This document shows, one piece after another, positions 46,794-59,523 of a stretch of DNA of 64,000 nt; positions within the stretch are counted from its first letter, which is position 1, and every line of letters begins with the position of its first letter. Under the pieces are notes generated by a model that was given only the letters and a program-made list of their open reading frames with translations, was not told the origin of the DNA and did no database searches. Source of the stretch: Anagrus nilaparvatae (taxonomy: Eukaryota; Arthropoda; Insecta; Hymenoptera; Mymaridae); the NCBI GenBank assembly GCA_022575985.1, contig JAKSXM010000014.1, positions 40,062,001 through 40,126,000 on the forward strand. The letters run 5' to 3'. Position numbers and translations under genes: made by a program.

Positions 46794-49700
46794 TTATTCG
46801 TTATATTTTTCATCGGTAACTTTTGTACTGTTAATAAAAATTTCCCATCTCTCTCGATCTTCTAAATTTTCTGGCCCCCATTTACTATTTGGTTTAATTC
46901 CATTCAAGAAATTTTCTTTTATTGTTCCCTACAAAAGTAAAAATTTTTAATTAACTTGAAAATTTGTTAAAGTATAAAAATCTTAATTTGTACCTCTTTT
47001 GTTAAGCAGTAGTAAATAATGTATCCTGGGATGCATAACATGCTAATTAGACAAGATGACCATCCTAATGCTATTGCCCATTCTGGGTATGCAATTCCAT
47101 TATACGTGATTCGGGTATTAAAAATTATTGTTGTCAATAAATTTGCCTACAAAACAAATATTTAATTTAAAAACTTTCTATATAAATATAATTTTTAAAC
47201 TTACAAATAATATCGACGGGGTTATGTATTTCCAACATAAAGGCCACCACCAATGCAATTTTTCATTTATCATAAATTCCACATCGCGTACAAAATTATC
47301 ACAGCCTTTAATCAATTAAAAATAAATGTTATTTAGGTAAATAGAAGATTAAATCATTTTTTAAAGATAATTTATTTTATAAGTGACTTTGCTTACCGTA
47401 AGTCCAGCCAACGACGATAACTTCAACCAGACAAATACAAATTACAGATATCGATGCTGCATACCAATCAAACATTTGAAGAACATACATTCCACCCTTT
47501 TAATCAGATAGATAAAATTTAGATTATTTAGGTAATCAGAAAATTATAAGAAACATTTTTTTTTTTAAACTTACATTTGTTACAAATATTATTGATCCAA
47601 AAAATAATATAACAACTGATGCTAAAGTAACCAATCGTTTCTTCTTTCTTAAATTAGGGTATGCATCTGTTACACTTGAAATAATAGCTTCGATTTGAAC
47701 AAACTAAAATTACAATATTTTTATCCTCATAAACAGTTTATTATGTATTAAAATCTAATTGTTTATAAAAATTTATACTCACACAACTATCCATACCCAA
47801 TAAGTAAAGCATGAAGAAAAATAATATAGACCAAAAATGTGGAAATGGTAGTAAACTAATAGCTTCTGGATATGTTACAAATGCTAAGCCAGGACCTTTA
47901 GAACATAAATTTAAAAGGCAACAGTTTAAATTTTCGTTAATTTCTTAAGAGTCAAAAAAGTACTTATACCTCCAGTAGCTACTGATGAGACAGGCAATCC
48001 AGTTTTATGAGCCATAAATCCTAATACAGAAAATACAACAAAACCAGCAAATATACTTGTGCTGCAATTTAATATGGGCACAAAAATCGAATCCCTATTG
48101 AAATTTTTAGTTATTTAAAAAATAATTTTTTTTTTTTAATATTAAGTTAAAATTTAATACTAACACACGATTATTGTTGCGAAATTGGTTGTAGCTAGCC
48201 ATATTGACAATTCCACCCCAGCCAGGACCAAGAGAAAAAAATATTTGAATTGCAGCATCAGCCCACACCTATAGTAAAAAAAATTTCTAATATTTTTAAT
48301 ATATTTTCAATACCCCTAATAGTCGGGCCGCCACTAATGTATTTCGTGACCCACTTTTTTATTTTTTAGGTCCGTGGATAAAAATAGGTGTATCATATGT
48401 TTTTTGACCTGCTAAATCCGAATCCGGGGTCTATTTTGACCTAAAAGTGGCAGATTAATTGTTATTAACAAATTATTGCAAAATTAGCCCAAAATTAAGC
48501 TAAATCAAGTTGTAAATGTTAACAAGCTTCAAAAAATCGTGAGTTAAGCAAAATTTTCTGATATAATTTAACTTACAGTATACAAATTTTTAATATTTAA
48601 TACTTTAGATTAATTATTTATCAATTTTTAATTGTTTAAACAATTAGTAAATGTTAATAATTACTTTTTTGCGAATGTTTATTCAATATATTATAGTAAA
48701 CATTCGCCCCTTTTAATTTTTCGTAAAAATAAGCTTTATTTTGCTTTCAGGATATAAAAAAATACATATAACTTATTAGTGCCGCACTCAGTCTTAATCG
48801 AAAAAAGAAATCAACATTTACAAATTGTTTAACCAATTAAAAATTGTTTAAACAACCACCTGCATAATGTTTATCGAAATTGAGCTTTAAATTCGTAAAC
48901 AGCGTATAAAAAAATATACGTAACTTAGTTTCGCACTCAGTTTTCGTACAAAAAAGTAATTATTAACATTTACTAATTGTTTAAACAATTAAAAATTGAT
49001 AAATAATTAATCTAAAGTATTAAATATTAAAAATTTGTATACTGTAAGTTAAATTATATCAGAAAATTTTGCTTAACTCACGATTTTTTGAAGCTTGTTA
49101 ACATTTACAACTTGATTTAGCTTAATTTTGGGCTAATTTTGCAATAATTTGTTAATAACAATTAATCTGCCACTTTTAGGTCAAAATAGACCCCGGATTC
49201 GGATTTAGCAGGTCAAAAAACATATAATACACCTATTTTTATCCACGGACCTAAAAAATAAAAAAGTGGGTTACGAATTACATTAGTGGCGGCCTGACTA
49301 TAATTTTTATTTTGCAAAGTCAGTCAATTTTGTACTCGTCAAAAATTCTTTTTGAAAATCAGAATAGAGGTGCTCAGAAATAAATCTTTTTTTTTCAAAT
49401 TTAATATTGTAGCCTACCTTCAAGTTGAGTAGTTCATCCCATTTTGGCATTATATAAAAAAGTATTCCATCCATTGCTCCTGGAAGTGTAACACCTCTTA
49501 TAAAAAGAATAAATAAAATAAGAAAGGGAAACGTTGCAGTAAAATAAACGACCTTAAAATATGATATGAAAATTATAATTTTTGTTTTTTTCTTGATTAA
49601 TCTGTTAGTTTAAAAAATTTACCTTGCCAACAGTTTTAACACCATTATTAATACATAGATAAATGATGATCCACGAAATAGTATTACAAATAAAAAGTGG

Positions 49701-50748
49701 CCAAACAATGCTACCAATTTCATTAATACCGTCCGATATTCGTAATATATGGTTGCTAAAATTAAAAATACATCACCAGTTGTTTTTTAATAAAGATAAA
49801 AAATACATAGGTTTTGCTCTTGCATGAGGATCAATACCTTCATATTATAGAATAATACAATAGAAAGAACTTACTGAAAAAATTCATCAGCAGGCGTTTT
49901 TGTTCTTTCAAAATGTATAGGATCCGTTTGATTTTGTTCATAAACGAAGTCACCCCCAAGCTGAATAATAAAGAATTTTCAATAATTTGTAATTTGATTT
50001 AAATTTATAAAATCGTCCCTTACTTTCAAACAATTGTACGTGTTCCATTTGTTATTACAATCCTCCCAAGGCAGTGTTTTTCTAAGAGACATAACAATAA
50101 ACATAAGAGGATAGGATATTATGACATTGTAGTACATTGTACAAATAATATTTACTATAACTATCGCCAATCCAGCTCCTGAGTTAAAAGAAAAAAAATT
50201 TTCAGATTTATTTTAAATTTTAATTTTCCGAAATACCTTTGAATATGGGACCCATTCGGAATATAGTTATACACCCTGTGCTTCCAAATTGTCCCATTGA
50301 CGATTCCATAAAAAATAATGGTATGCCACAAAAAAACAGCATTGATAAATATGGCACTAAGAAGGCACCTAAGTAGATCACATATAAAATTATTAATTTC
50401 TATTACATCAGCATATAATAATTACTGATATTTATGTCAAAGGCAGATATACAAAATAAATAAAATAATTAACCCAGTTTTTCAAAATATAATTAGAAAT
50501 ATAAAAATAAAACTATATGACTGACCTCCACCATTTCTATAACATAAATATGGAAACCTCCATACATTTCCCATTCCAATGGCATAACCAGCACATGATA
50601 ATAAAAATTCGGTTTTATTTGCCCATGAACCTCTTTCAGGAACTTTTTTCTCCGATGATGACGTTAAAGATTCATTCTCGTAATTCTCTCCGTTAATTGA
50701 TAATTTATCTCTTTCGTCATTATCCTCTGTTTGGTTTGACGTTTTCAT
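46794..50748 (-). CDS. SLC6 Na+/Cl--dependent neurotransmitter transporter, glycine-transporter-like
   Basis: Fourteen exons: 50526-50748, 50237-50368, 50024-50178, 49875-49960, 49623-49755, 49418-49552, 48165-48268, 47970-48094, 47783-47895, 47575-47703, 47397-47496, 47205-47305, 46994-47146 and 46794-46928. All phases agree, giving 607 residues, the normal family length. The protein couples Na+ and Cl- gradients to uptake of an amino acid or amine across the plasma membrane. TM1 carries the family signature [15 protein letters not shown] (residues 54-68) followed by RNGGGAF. Extracellular loop 2 has the conserved cysteine pair C159/C168 in [10 protein letters not shown] and a glycosylation site NQT. 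TM6 has FSLGPGWGG, and [15 protein letters not shown] marks TM8. Loop phrases resemble glycine transporters, but the substrate is not certain. The intron at 48269-49417 holds a foldback element. Confidence 0.93.
48319..49300. mobile_element. Foldback element inside an SLC6 intron
   Basis: A 982-bp inverted repeat with arms of about 360 bp (48319-48678 with 48944-49300). The ends are ATAGTCGGGCCGCCACTAAT and the mirror ending GGCCTGACTAT. The arms contain TTTTTTGACCTGCTAAATCC and GAATCCGGGGTC, matching the TTTTTTGGGTCGCTGAATCC and GAATCCGGTG of 33290-33320, so it is a distant member of the same family with different ends. The loop has a smaller hairpin (CGAATGTTTA...TAAACATTCG). The arms also contain AATTGTTTAAACAATTA. 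Confidence 0.88.
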
Positions 50749-51955
50749 TTCTAAAACTTACAGGGATAATTATAATTATTTTAAAATTAATCAAGACCAT
50801 CGGAATTATTTGAAAAGCTCCAAAAAAAAGCTTGACAAAATTCTTAAATCAGAGCTTTTTTTAAATATTAATAACATTAATTAGGTATTTCATTTTATTT
50901 TATTCATTCTGTTCTAGTCTAATTTCCATAGTAACACTTGACAAATCATAAATGAATACGTTTCCTGTACATTGATAACTTAATAAAAGCAGTTGATGTA
51001 AAAAAAAAATTATATTTTATTTCTCTAGTAAAATGGCATTCATTGAACTCAATTTTAAGAAATTTATAGAATATTTTGACTTTATTGATCAAAAATATAT
51101 AAGAAATTTATAGTAAAAAAAGAAAATTTTCGCTCTATAAATATTAACCTTGCAACTCCTTTTTAACATGGCACGTGTCTGTGCTTATTCGCGGTCAAGA
51201 TAATTGCATATTAAATTTTCTATGCCCCTTCTCATCATATTCCATTTAAATTCAATTAATTTTTTTTTTATCTAGCGAGCATATTGTAAATTAAAATTTT
51301 CTAATCAACCACTTACTCATGTTTGGAGGATTTCTTTAAAATTATTTGTAGAAAAATTATTTATCCAAATTTTTTTCCAATTTACGATCTTAGTTTTTTT
51401 TTCACCTGACGATCAATTCTTTGTAATTCATTTTTTCACTATTATTTTTCACTTGTGCTTTTTTAAAAATTAAAATTTACATGTACAATAATTTCTAAAT
51501 TTAAAATTTTTAAACAATAAATGTGTAGGCGTTACATATGCAAAGGTAGTTGTTGCACGACGTGCAAGTTTTATTATAAAACTGCAACATGTCCCCTAAA
51601 TAAGCCAATATATAAAAAAAATCGAGATCATTAATCTCAAGTGATAAAGACAAAGTAAAAAAATTTTAAACAAGATTTAATTTTTATTCATTCGTTACAT
51701 AAATAACAAAAAATTCATTTTTTAGTAAATAAAAATAACATTAACATTTTTAAACTACTTCAATTTTCTTTTTTTTTTTTTCTCAAATTTCTTTAAATCA
51801 ATGGAAAATTTTATATTATTTATTTTATTTATTTTTTATTTCAGACAGCAAATAAAGACATGTAATTCCAATCATTTTTAACTTTTGTAAATAAAAAGTA
51901 AAATAAACAAGAAAAAAATCAGTAAACACTTTAACTCCAACTAAATAATTTATTA
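50749..51955. other. SLC6 upstream region
   Basis: AT-rich. No exon is seen and no core promoter element could be fixed. Confidence 0.35.
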
Positions 51956-51959
51956 TTAC

Positions 51960-52195
51960 GTTTAATAATAAAAATTGTCAAAAAATCTAGTTCCCCTATT
52001 TCATCAGCACTTTTTTTATTAGAAAACTTGGTTTATAAGGGATTTTAACCAATTCTAAATTTCTAAAAATCCAAAAATTTTAAATCTCACTTAACCATAT
52101 TGATTTAAGTTTTTCACTGTTTCAGACCTTTTTCAGTACAAAGCAACGAAAAAATTGAAGAAAAAAAACCCTATACTTTTCCATAATACCCTTTC
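51960..52195. repeat. Dispersed copy of the 260-bp repeat
   Basis: Carries AATCTAGTTCCCCTATTTC, ATCAGCACTTTTTTTATTAG, GGTTTATAAGGGATTTTAACC and AAGTTTTTCACTGTTTCAGA, as in 21340-22110. Confidence 0.7.
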
Positions 52196-52618
52196 GAAAA
52201 AATTAGCTAGGATCCAGGAAAAATTTTTATCACTTATAAAATTTACTATTCTGCTCAAATTAACTTACAATAATAAACTATTATCGTCAAAATAAATAAA
52301 TAATAAGCTATTTGAGAAAAAAAGTAACTGAAAAGTTTAAAATAATTTGCGGAACTAATCAGTTACTCAAGGGTACAGCGAAAATTAAATTATTGCTACT
52401 TTTAGTATTTTTCCCCCTGAAGTGATATGAAATTTATTATTTCAGCTGAAAATTTGAAAACACACAAAAAATACATAATATGCATATCTAATAATAATTT
52501 TTTTACTAATATACACTGTATTCCGGTTATTTAATTGCCAATAAAATCAAAATCATAAATTGTAAAAATTTATTTTTTTTAAATGAAAAATTATAAAAAT
52601 AAAAAATACTTATAAAAA

Positions 52619-52639
52619 AAAATATATATATATATATAG
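52619..52639. repeat. TA microsatellite
   Basis: Ten or so TA dinucleotides in the gap between SLC6 and TTC8. Confidence 0.85.
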
Positions 52640-53144
52640 GCTCAACTGTTTATAACAATAGGCACAATTAAGCTACGATTTCTTCACATACGTTAATCAA
52701 AAGGTCCGTGAATAAATTTTAAAAATCAGGACATCGCGTTCAATTAATCATATAAATTAACTTGCTTATTAATTCAAACGCATTACTTATAAAGTTTATC
52801 CTAAAATAAAAAGACTTTAATTTTTGCAAGCTCTAATTTTTAAATCAAAAATTATTAAGCATTAATTAAAGGTAATCGTAAGTTGGCAATTTTTAAACTT
52901 ATCAAATAAAAGAAATAGAAGTTAGCTGAAAATTATCCATTTTCTAAATTGTATTTTTTTAGCCTGAAACTTTGATATCTTTTGTATATTGCCGTACAAA
53001 AATAATCAATATATGTAAAGCGACAGGTGTGTAATGGTTCCACTAGGGTGGACTTGGTCATTTATAATGCTAAAGTAGGAGAAAAATCGAAGCTAAAATT
53101 GCATGTACCTACATAAAGTTTTAGTCATAAAGATACCGGTAAAA

Positions 53145-56081
53145 ATGGAAATGTTTAAAGCAATAAGTCTTTTTAAAAGAAAAAAATATGAAGATTGTGT
53201 TAACGCATGTTCGGAATTATTAAGGAAAACGCCATTAGACCAGGTATTTTTCAAATCGTAAAATTTATTTTTCATTTAAATTAATGCTCGATTTAATGCA
53301 GTCAGTGTGGGTATTAAAAATGCGAGCATTAACGATGCAAGTTTACGTTGACGACATCGAAGCTGAAGAAGAAGGTATTGCAGAAACGATATTGGATAAT
53401 GATACAATAGCTGCGATGCCAAGACCGGGCACATCGTTAAAAAGACCAGGTTCTATGACTGGTCAAGGTTTTAGGCCAACTAGTCATACTGGCAGACCAG
53501 TTACTGGTGTAATTAGACCAGCCACTCAATCGGCTCTTGATTCTGGTCAGGGTGTTGAACAAACTTTAAAAACGCCAAGAACAGCAACGACAGCCAGACC
53601 CATTACAGCAAGCACAGGCAGAAGTGTTAGGTATGAACATTTTATTAATATACATTTAAATAAGCACGAAGCTTTATTACCAAGATTCCTGGTATAAAAT
53701 ATTAAAGATATTTTAAAATCTCATAAAAATCCAACTTTTAACAGTAATTGACTCTAAGTGCAACTATTATATGGGAATTTCTTTTGTAATAATCAATTTT
53801 GCTAGTGTGCATATTTAATAAGCTTACGTGCGTAAAAACAACTGAAATATTTCCGATAACCGCAAACAGATTATTTAAAATTTTACTGAAAAAATAAAAC
53901 TGTAAATTTAATTTGATCATATTTTTGAACATATTAGGCTTGGAACGGCTTCGATGTTAACAGAGCCTGGTGGTCCATTTATTCAACTTTCACGTTTAAA
54001 TATAACAAAATATGCATCAAAACCTGGAATAGCAAAACCTTTATTCGAGTACATTTATTATCACGAAAATGATCCGCGTTTTGTAAGTAAAAAATTATAT
54101 TAAGCAAATAAATTTATTTGAATTTTATTAATGTAAAATTTAATAGGCATTGGATTTAGCAGTTCAGGCAACACAAGCATGTCAATATAAAGATTGGTGG
54201 TGGAAAGTTCAACTTGGAAAATGTTATTACATGCTTGGATTGATAAGAGACGCCGAACAACAATTTCGTTCAGCTCTTAGAGAGTATAAAAGTATCGAAA
54301 CTATATTAAGGCTCGTTAGAGTTTATGTGAAATTGGATCAGCCTTTAGCTGCTTTAGAACTTTGCAAAAAAGAATTGGAATTTTTTCCTAACGATGTAAA
54401 TATTTTTTATTGATATGTTTTATTTTGTGAAAGGAAAAAGGATAATTTAAAAAAAATTTTTTTCTTCGAAAGCTTTATTTATTTGTGAATCTTTAGTAAA
54501 AACTATATTATTTTCTAATTTTCTATAGGTACTATGTAATTTACGATTATTAAATAATAAGACCTTTTTTTATCATTGTCTGGAAAGGTCGTATTATTTA
54601 ATAATCATAATTTCATACCAGACGTAAAATTAAAAAATTTTTTAAATCTTGTCATTTTTTGAGGAGTAAAAAAGTTTATTTCTTAAAAATATTTTTACAT
54701 AACAATTAAATATATTGTACAAATAATCTTACTTTTCATTACACTTTAACAATTATTTTTAAATATTAATTAGCTATTAGTAGATCAAATTGATTAAAAT
54801 TTATTTCCACTTGAGTAAACAATTTTTCCATAAAGGAGCATGAAAGTTTTAAAAATTTCCGGGCAGAACCCGAGTCAGTTACTGGCCGGAAGTGACTGAA
54901 GGTGGCCCGGAACTTTTAAAATTATATCCACTTCGGCTCTAATTGCTATCAAAATTTTATGCTGCTTTAGTACATATTTAGAAATGCTTCTTTTTTAAAT
55001 GTAACGACTAATGGTTTAACAATGGTATAAAAATTGCAAAAATGTATTTATAATTTTAGGTTTCATTATTAACAGAAATGGCACGAATTTTTGAAGGAAC
55101 GAACAATATACCAATGTCTGTAAAATATTATAGGCTGATATCTCAAGAAGATGCATCGCACACTGAAGCTATTGCAAGTATAGGCTTGCATCAATTTTAT
55201 AATGACCAACCTGAAATAGCTTTAAGATATTACAGGTTTGATAATATATTATTTTTCATTATACGCTGCAAAAAAGATCTACTTTCTTACTTTCGGGCCA
55301 TCTTTTTTTCGCTTTTAATGAAAAACTATGTGTTGAACACGGGAAAAAATGTAGGAAAGTTTACTTTCAACAAAACCCTATTTTTTCCCCCTTGTTGAAC
55401 AAATAGATATTTTATTATTTTCTTGGCAAATTATCTTTTTAAAAAAATTTATAGGCGACTTTTACAAATGGGTGTTTACAATGCTGAATTATTCACAAAT
55501 TTAGGATTGTGTTGTTTTTATTCTCATCAACTTGACTATACTTTTCCATGTTTCGAAAGAGCTCTTAGTTTGGCTACAGAAGAAAATATAGCAGACGTAT
55601 GGTACAATATTTCACATGTAGCTATTGTAAGTTAATGAAACCTTTTTTCACCATAAACTTTTTATTTATTTGCTTAATTTTTCTAGTGTTCTGGAGATTT
55701 GATTATGGCAAAAGAATGTCTGCAATTAGCTATTGCAGCTGATAGCAGGCATGCTATATCATATAATAATCTTGGAGTATTAGAATTAAAAGCTGGAAAT
55801 ACTGCAAATGCTCGAATATATTTTCATGCTGCAGCTAGTATAACTGACTTTAATTATGAGCCACATTTTAATAGTGCCTTTTTAGCATACAATGTAAGTA
55901 AAATATTATTAATACATTATTTCAAATTAAAATTAATTTTTAAATGGCACAATTTTTTAAATAGGATGGAGATTTACAAACTAGTTATATATCGGTCAAA
56001 AAATCTTTAAAAGCATATCCTGACCACTATGATAGTAAAGAACTTTTTAAAAAAATAGATGATGAACTTTCTTTTATTTAA
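53145..56081 (+). CDS. TTC8: Tetratricopeptide repeat protein 8 (BBS8)
   Basis: Eight exons: 53145-53243, 53302-53630, 53938-54082, 54147-54395, 55060-55235, 55455-55626, 55687-55893 and 55965-56081. All phases match and give 497 residues. TTC8/BBS8 is a BBSome subunit that sorts membrane cargo into and out of cilia. The N-terminal helix pair (residues 1-50) leads into the conserved PRPGTSLKRPG (73-83) and a Thr/Arg-rich linker TARPITASTGRSVRLGTASM. The diagnostic phrase YKDWWWKVQLGKCYY opens the C-terminal array of about eight TPRs, including FYNDQPEIALRYYRRLLQMG, FTNLGLCCFYSHQLDYT and SYNNLGVLELKAGN. It ends KAYPDHYDSKELFKKIDDEL. Length and order match orthologues with no truncation. In insects such a gene would act mainly in ciliated sensory neurons. 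No clear RFX X-box was found upstream. Confidence 0.96.
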
Positions 56082-56618
56082 AAAAAAAAAAAGAACAAGC
56101 AAAAAATTGTTAATAATAATTATCTTTTATATATTTAAATAATATTTTTTTATTTTATAGAATTAAAAATTTATAAATTATATTTTATGTACAATGTACA
56201 AAAACTGTTATCGGCAAGTATATATATATACTGGAATCACACATACAAATACACTTCAATAACTTAAAAGAATTATTTTTTAAAAATAAATCACTGTGAT
56301 ATATTTATACATTTTCTGATAAATTAATAACAAAAGAAACAATCAATTAAAAGAAATTATTTTTTATACCAATACCTCAACAAACTTTTATATTTGAAAT
56401 ACAAAATCAGTCGCATAGAAACACATCACAGACATGATAAATGCTTTAATTTTAGACTCACTGATTTTGTTAATATTTTCATTAAAACTTATACTGACCT
56501 ATAATTGATTATTTATCAGTGTATACTATATATAAATTATACAATATTCTGTGTACTTAGTTTATTTTTACAAAAATTTTGTGCTTATTGTCAAAAACAC
56601 AGATTTATGGACACTCTT

Positions 56619-57743
56619 TTACACAGTATGAGAAATAACCAGCCAAGAAATTATAAAGTAGAATAGAAAAATTGGATAGACTGCTAAAGCTTTTTTCCCT
56701 GGTGGTTGACTATCTCCAAGAAAAATCATTGATGCTAAAAATAAAGGAACATTTTAACATTATTTTTAGGATATAAAATATTGTATAATTAACATACCAT
56801 AGGTTGCCCATGCAAATCCGGTAACTGTTACAAGAAATCTTAGAAAAAATAGAAAAACACCTTGCTCAACCATTAATATAATTCTACAAATAATTAAGGC
56901 TACAGTTGTCGGTAACAAACAATATCCCAGTACACATACACTTTGTAAAACAGATCTGAAAAAAAGATACAAATTTTAATTGAACTATTTTTGTTTTGAG
57001 TGAAAAACTAAAAAATTTTTTGAAAAAACTAACATGTTGCCACCTAGAAGTTTACTATTTAATGTTACTACTAATGCACCAATCCAAACAATAACAAAAA
57101 CCTCTGCAAATTCTGGTCCTCCATCATTGATATTATTTGCTGATTCCGTTCCTTGTAGCACCCTAAAATATTGAATTTATTAAATATATTTTTCATACTA
57201 AATCCAAATAAGTATAAAAAACTCACATTGCCATAAATGTGCAAAGTACCAAAGGTCCCCACAGATCCCCTAAAATAATTAAGTTTGTAAGTTTATGGTA
57301 ATTAATAAATTATTTTCACAATAAGTTCATTACTTACATTCTTTAAGCAAACTACTTTTTTCTTTTGGATATAGAACATGATAAAACTTGTTGCCTACAG
57401 CTCTCACATCTCTTAACTAAAACGAGTTATTATTAATAAAGATATTCATGAACAAATTAACAATTAAAAATGAAAATTAATAATACAATTGTTTCCTTTA
57501 TAGGTTCATCAAGAGTGTTAAATCCTGGTTCTCCAAGATTAGCACTGTTTGCTTCCATTGGTATTGTCATTTGCCCCGTGACAGTACTTGGATCAACCAT
57601 TGGAGTATTGAATTGTTGAGTCATAATATCATCAAATATCTGAAATATGGATAAAATTTACATTTGTAATAAATACTAAATTTAAAAAATAAAAATAAAT
57701 AAATTAAACTTACATCTAATGTTGCATCACCTTTACCAGCCAT
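56619..57743 (-). CDS. YIPF6: Yip1-family Golgi protein YIPF6
   Basis: Seven exons: 57714-57743, 57487-57639, 57338-57416, 57227-57269, 57034-57162, 56798-56955 and 56619-56734. Phases agree and give 235 residues, matching the usual 236. Yip1-domain proteins are five-pass membrane proteins that help Rab-dependent ER-Golgi and Golgi trafficking. The cytosolic N-terminus contains TLDEPIKETILRDVRAVGNK then FYHVLYPKEKSSLLKEWDLW, the family's signature lead-in. The membrane part includes GGPEFAEVFVIVWIGALVV, TLNSKLLGGNISVLQSVCVL and LGDSQPPGKKALAVYPIFLF. Its stop lies 537 bases from the TTC8 stop (convergent), and its start is 621 bases from CCDC134 (divergent). Confidence 0.95.
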
Positions 57744-58364
57744 TTTTGTCTAATAGTTTACAAGATTATAAAATAGAAGTTCACAAATAAATAATTAATT
57801 TAATAATTTACTATATTGTTTCTGGAATGAAATTCGTTTTGACTTTTAATTATTTATACGCATAAAAAACGCTTGTCATAAGAGTGATCGATAAGTCCAA
57901 AATTCTAATTTTGATTGAACCCACATATCAATAATAGTATTAATATTTTTGGCCCATTTGACCCTAAACGATTAATTTTTTTTGTTTTATCATTTAATTC
58001 TTAACCTAAAATCTGTAAATGATTGTCAAACTGCTTATAAGTACAAACTAAAAAAATCACATTCCGATACAACTGATCTTCACAATTTGTTTACTTACGC
58101 ACTTGAAAATAAGATTAATTCATTCAATAAATAAAAAATATTAATTATTGTTACGTTTAATTTAATACCATATTTATCAATTTATATGTGTAATCAGGTG
58201 TAATTGATTATTTTGGAACTGCAAAAAGATGCAGTATAGGTGGCATAAATATCGAAAAATGGCTTTGTGACGTGTAAACAAGTGGTAAACAAACAAAGAG
58301 ACACCCTTAATTTCGGTGATTTAACTGATAATTTCATAAAATTCATAAATATAATTGATTTATT
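57744..58364. promoter_or_regulatory. Shared upstream region of YIPF6 and CCDC134
   Basis: A 621-bp gap between two divergent start codons with no repeat in it, so it must contain both promoters. It includes GATCGATAAG near 57885 (similar to the insect DREF/BEAF-type CGATA word) and TGTGACGTGTAAAC near 58266. No TATA box is obvious. A bidirectional housekeeping promoter is the simplest reading. Confidence 0.5.
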
Positions 58365-59232
58365 ATGAATTCAAACGTTATTTATGTTTTATGTGTGAAA
58401 GAAATTTTAATATTTTTAACTTTATATCATTTTGGAGCAACAGCAGTAGACATACAGCCGGGCGTTGAACAAGAAAATCAACCAATCAATGAATTGGAAA
58501 ATTTTAAGCGCGATAATTTAAAATATGAAATAGAAATTTGTATCCTTTTGTTCAAAATTAAAATTTTAAAAACAATATATTATGTATACCTAATAAAAAT
58601 AAAATTCTTAATAAGTATTTAATTAAACAGTTAGAAGATTGTTCATAGAAAAGCGTAAAGAACACATGGAAGCAATAATAAGTTTGAAAAAAATGAATAA
58701 TTACGAAAGACAATACAAAATAATTGATTTGACATCAAATAATATGTTTGATATTATTGAAAATAAAAGAGAATTATTAAATAATCTTTTTATAAATGCC
58801 GATGAAAATTACACAATGATTTTTTTAAATGAAACAAACAATGATATAAAAGATGGTAAGGAAATAAATTTTCAGTCAGTTTCTAATGCATTAGAGTATT
58901 TAATGTTTAAATTTTCAGCCATATCGAGCATTTTAGAAAACATAGCATTTTTCAGTGATATTATTTTAAGTTTACCAGAAATAACTAAAAGAGTCTTATT
59001 ATCATCTAAAATGGATTGGAATTCAACAATTAACTGGTCATTTGGTTTTGTCAATAAAAGTAAAGAATTATTAGACGATACAACAATCGAAGTTTTAAAT
59101 TTAGCATTTGATATTATAAATAATAAGAAAAATATAAATTCTGATGAAAATACTGAAGTTAAAAAAGAATCATCTGTTAAAAAAAAGAAAATTATTAAAA
59201 AAGGACCAAAAATGAGAAATATTGAACTATGA
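58365..59232 (+). CDS. CCDC134: Secreted/ER protein CCDC134 homologue
   Basis: Two exons, 58365-58539 and 58631-59232, join in phase 1 to give 258 residues. The N-terminus has a hydrophobic segment (VKEILIFLTLYHFGATAVD), likely a signal peptide. The helical core carries KRKEHMEAIISLKKMNNYER and QYKIIDL, then SILENIAFFSDIILSLPEIT and MDWNSTINWSFGFVNKS. These match CCDC134 in order (vertebrate versions have ...LENTAFFGDVVLRFP... and ...NWNLLIRWGISFCN...). The Lys-rich tail KKKKIIKKGPKMRNIEL parallels the vertebrate basic tail with KGP and a terminal xEL. CCDC134 is known as a secretory-pathway protein that supports glycoprotein (GRP94/HSP90B1 client) maturation and has been linked to MAPK signalling. 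The terminal IEL could be a weak ER-retention tail. COPG starts 291 bases downstream. Confidence 0.85.
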
Positions 59233-59523
59233 CTTATTAATAAAAATAAAAAAAAAATTCCTATGATAACTTACTTACTCTTAAAAATTTTTTAATTCAT
59301 TAAATGAATAAACTTAATTAAGAATAATACATAAATTACTATACCTACATATGTTTTATTTTACACTCCAAAATTAAAAAAAGCGCTAAAATTACTTCTG
59401 CTGTATACTTACACCCCATCGTGTTTACTGCTGACGTGTTAGTGTACGTGTTTTTATGTTTCAGAAAATACAATTAAAAAACAATTGTTTTTATTGTAGC
59501 AAAAATTCACTTTTTAATGCAAA

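Noticed and set aside
53040..53144. RFX X-box upstream of TTC8
   Set aside because: GGTTCCACTAGGGTGGAC looks superficially similar but lacks the inverted half-sites of the X-box consensus.
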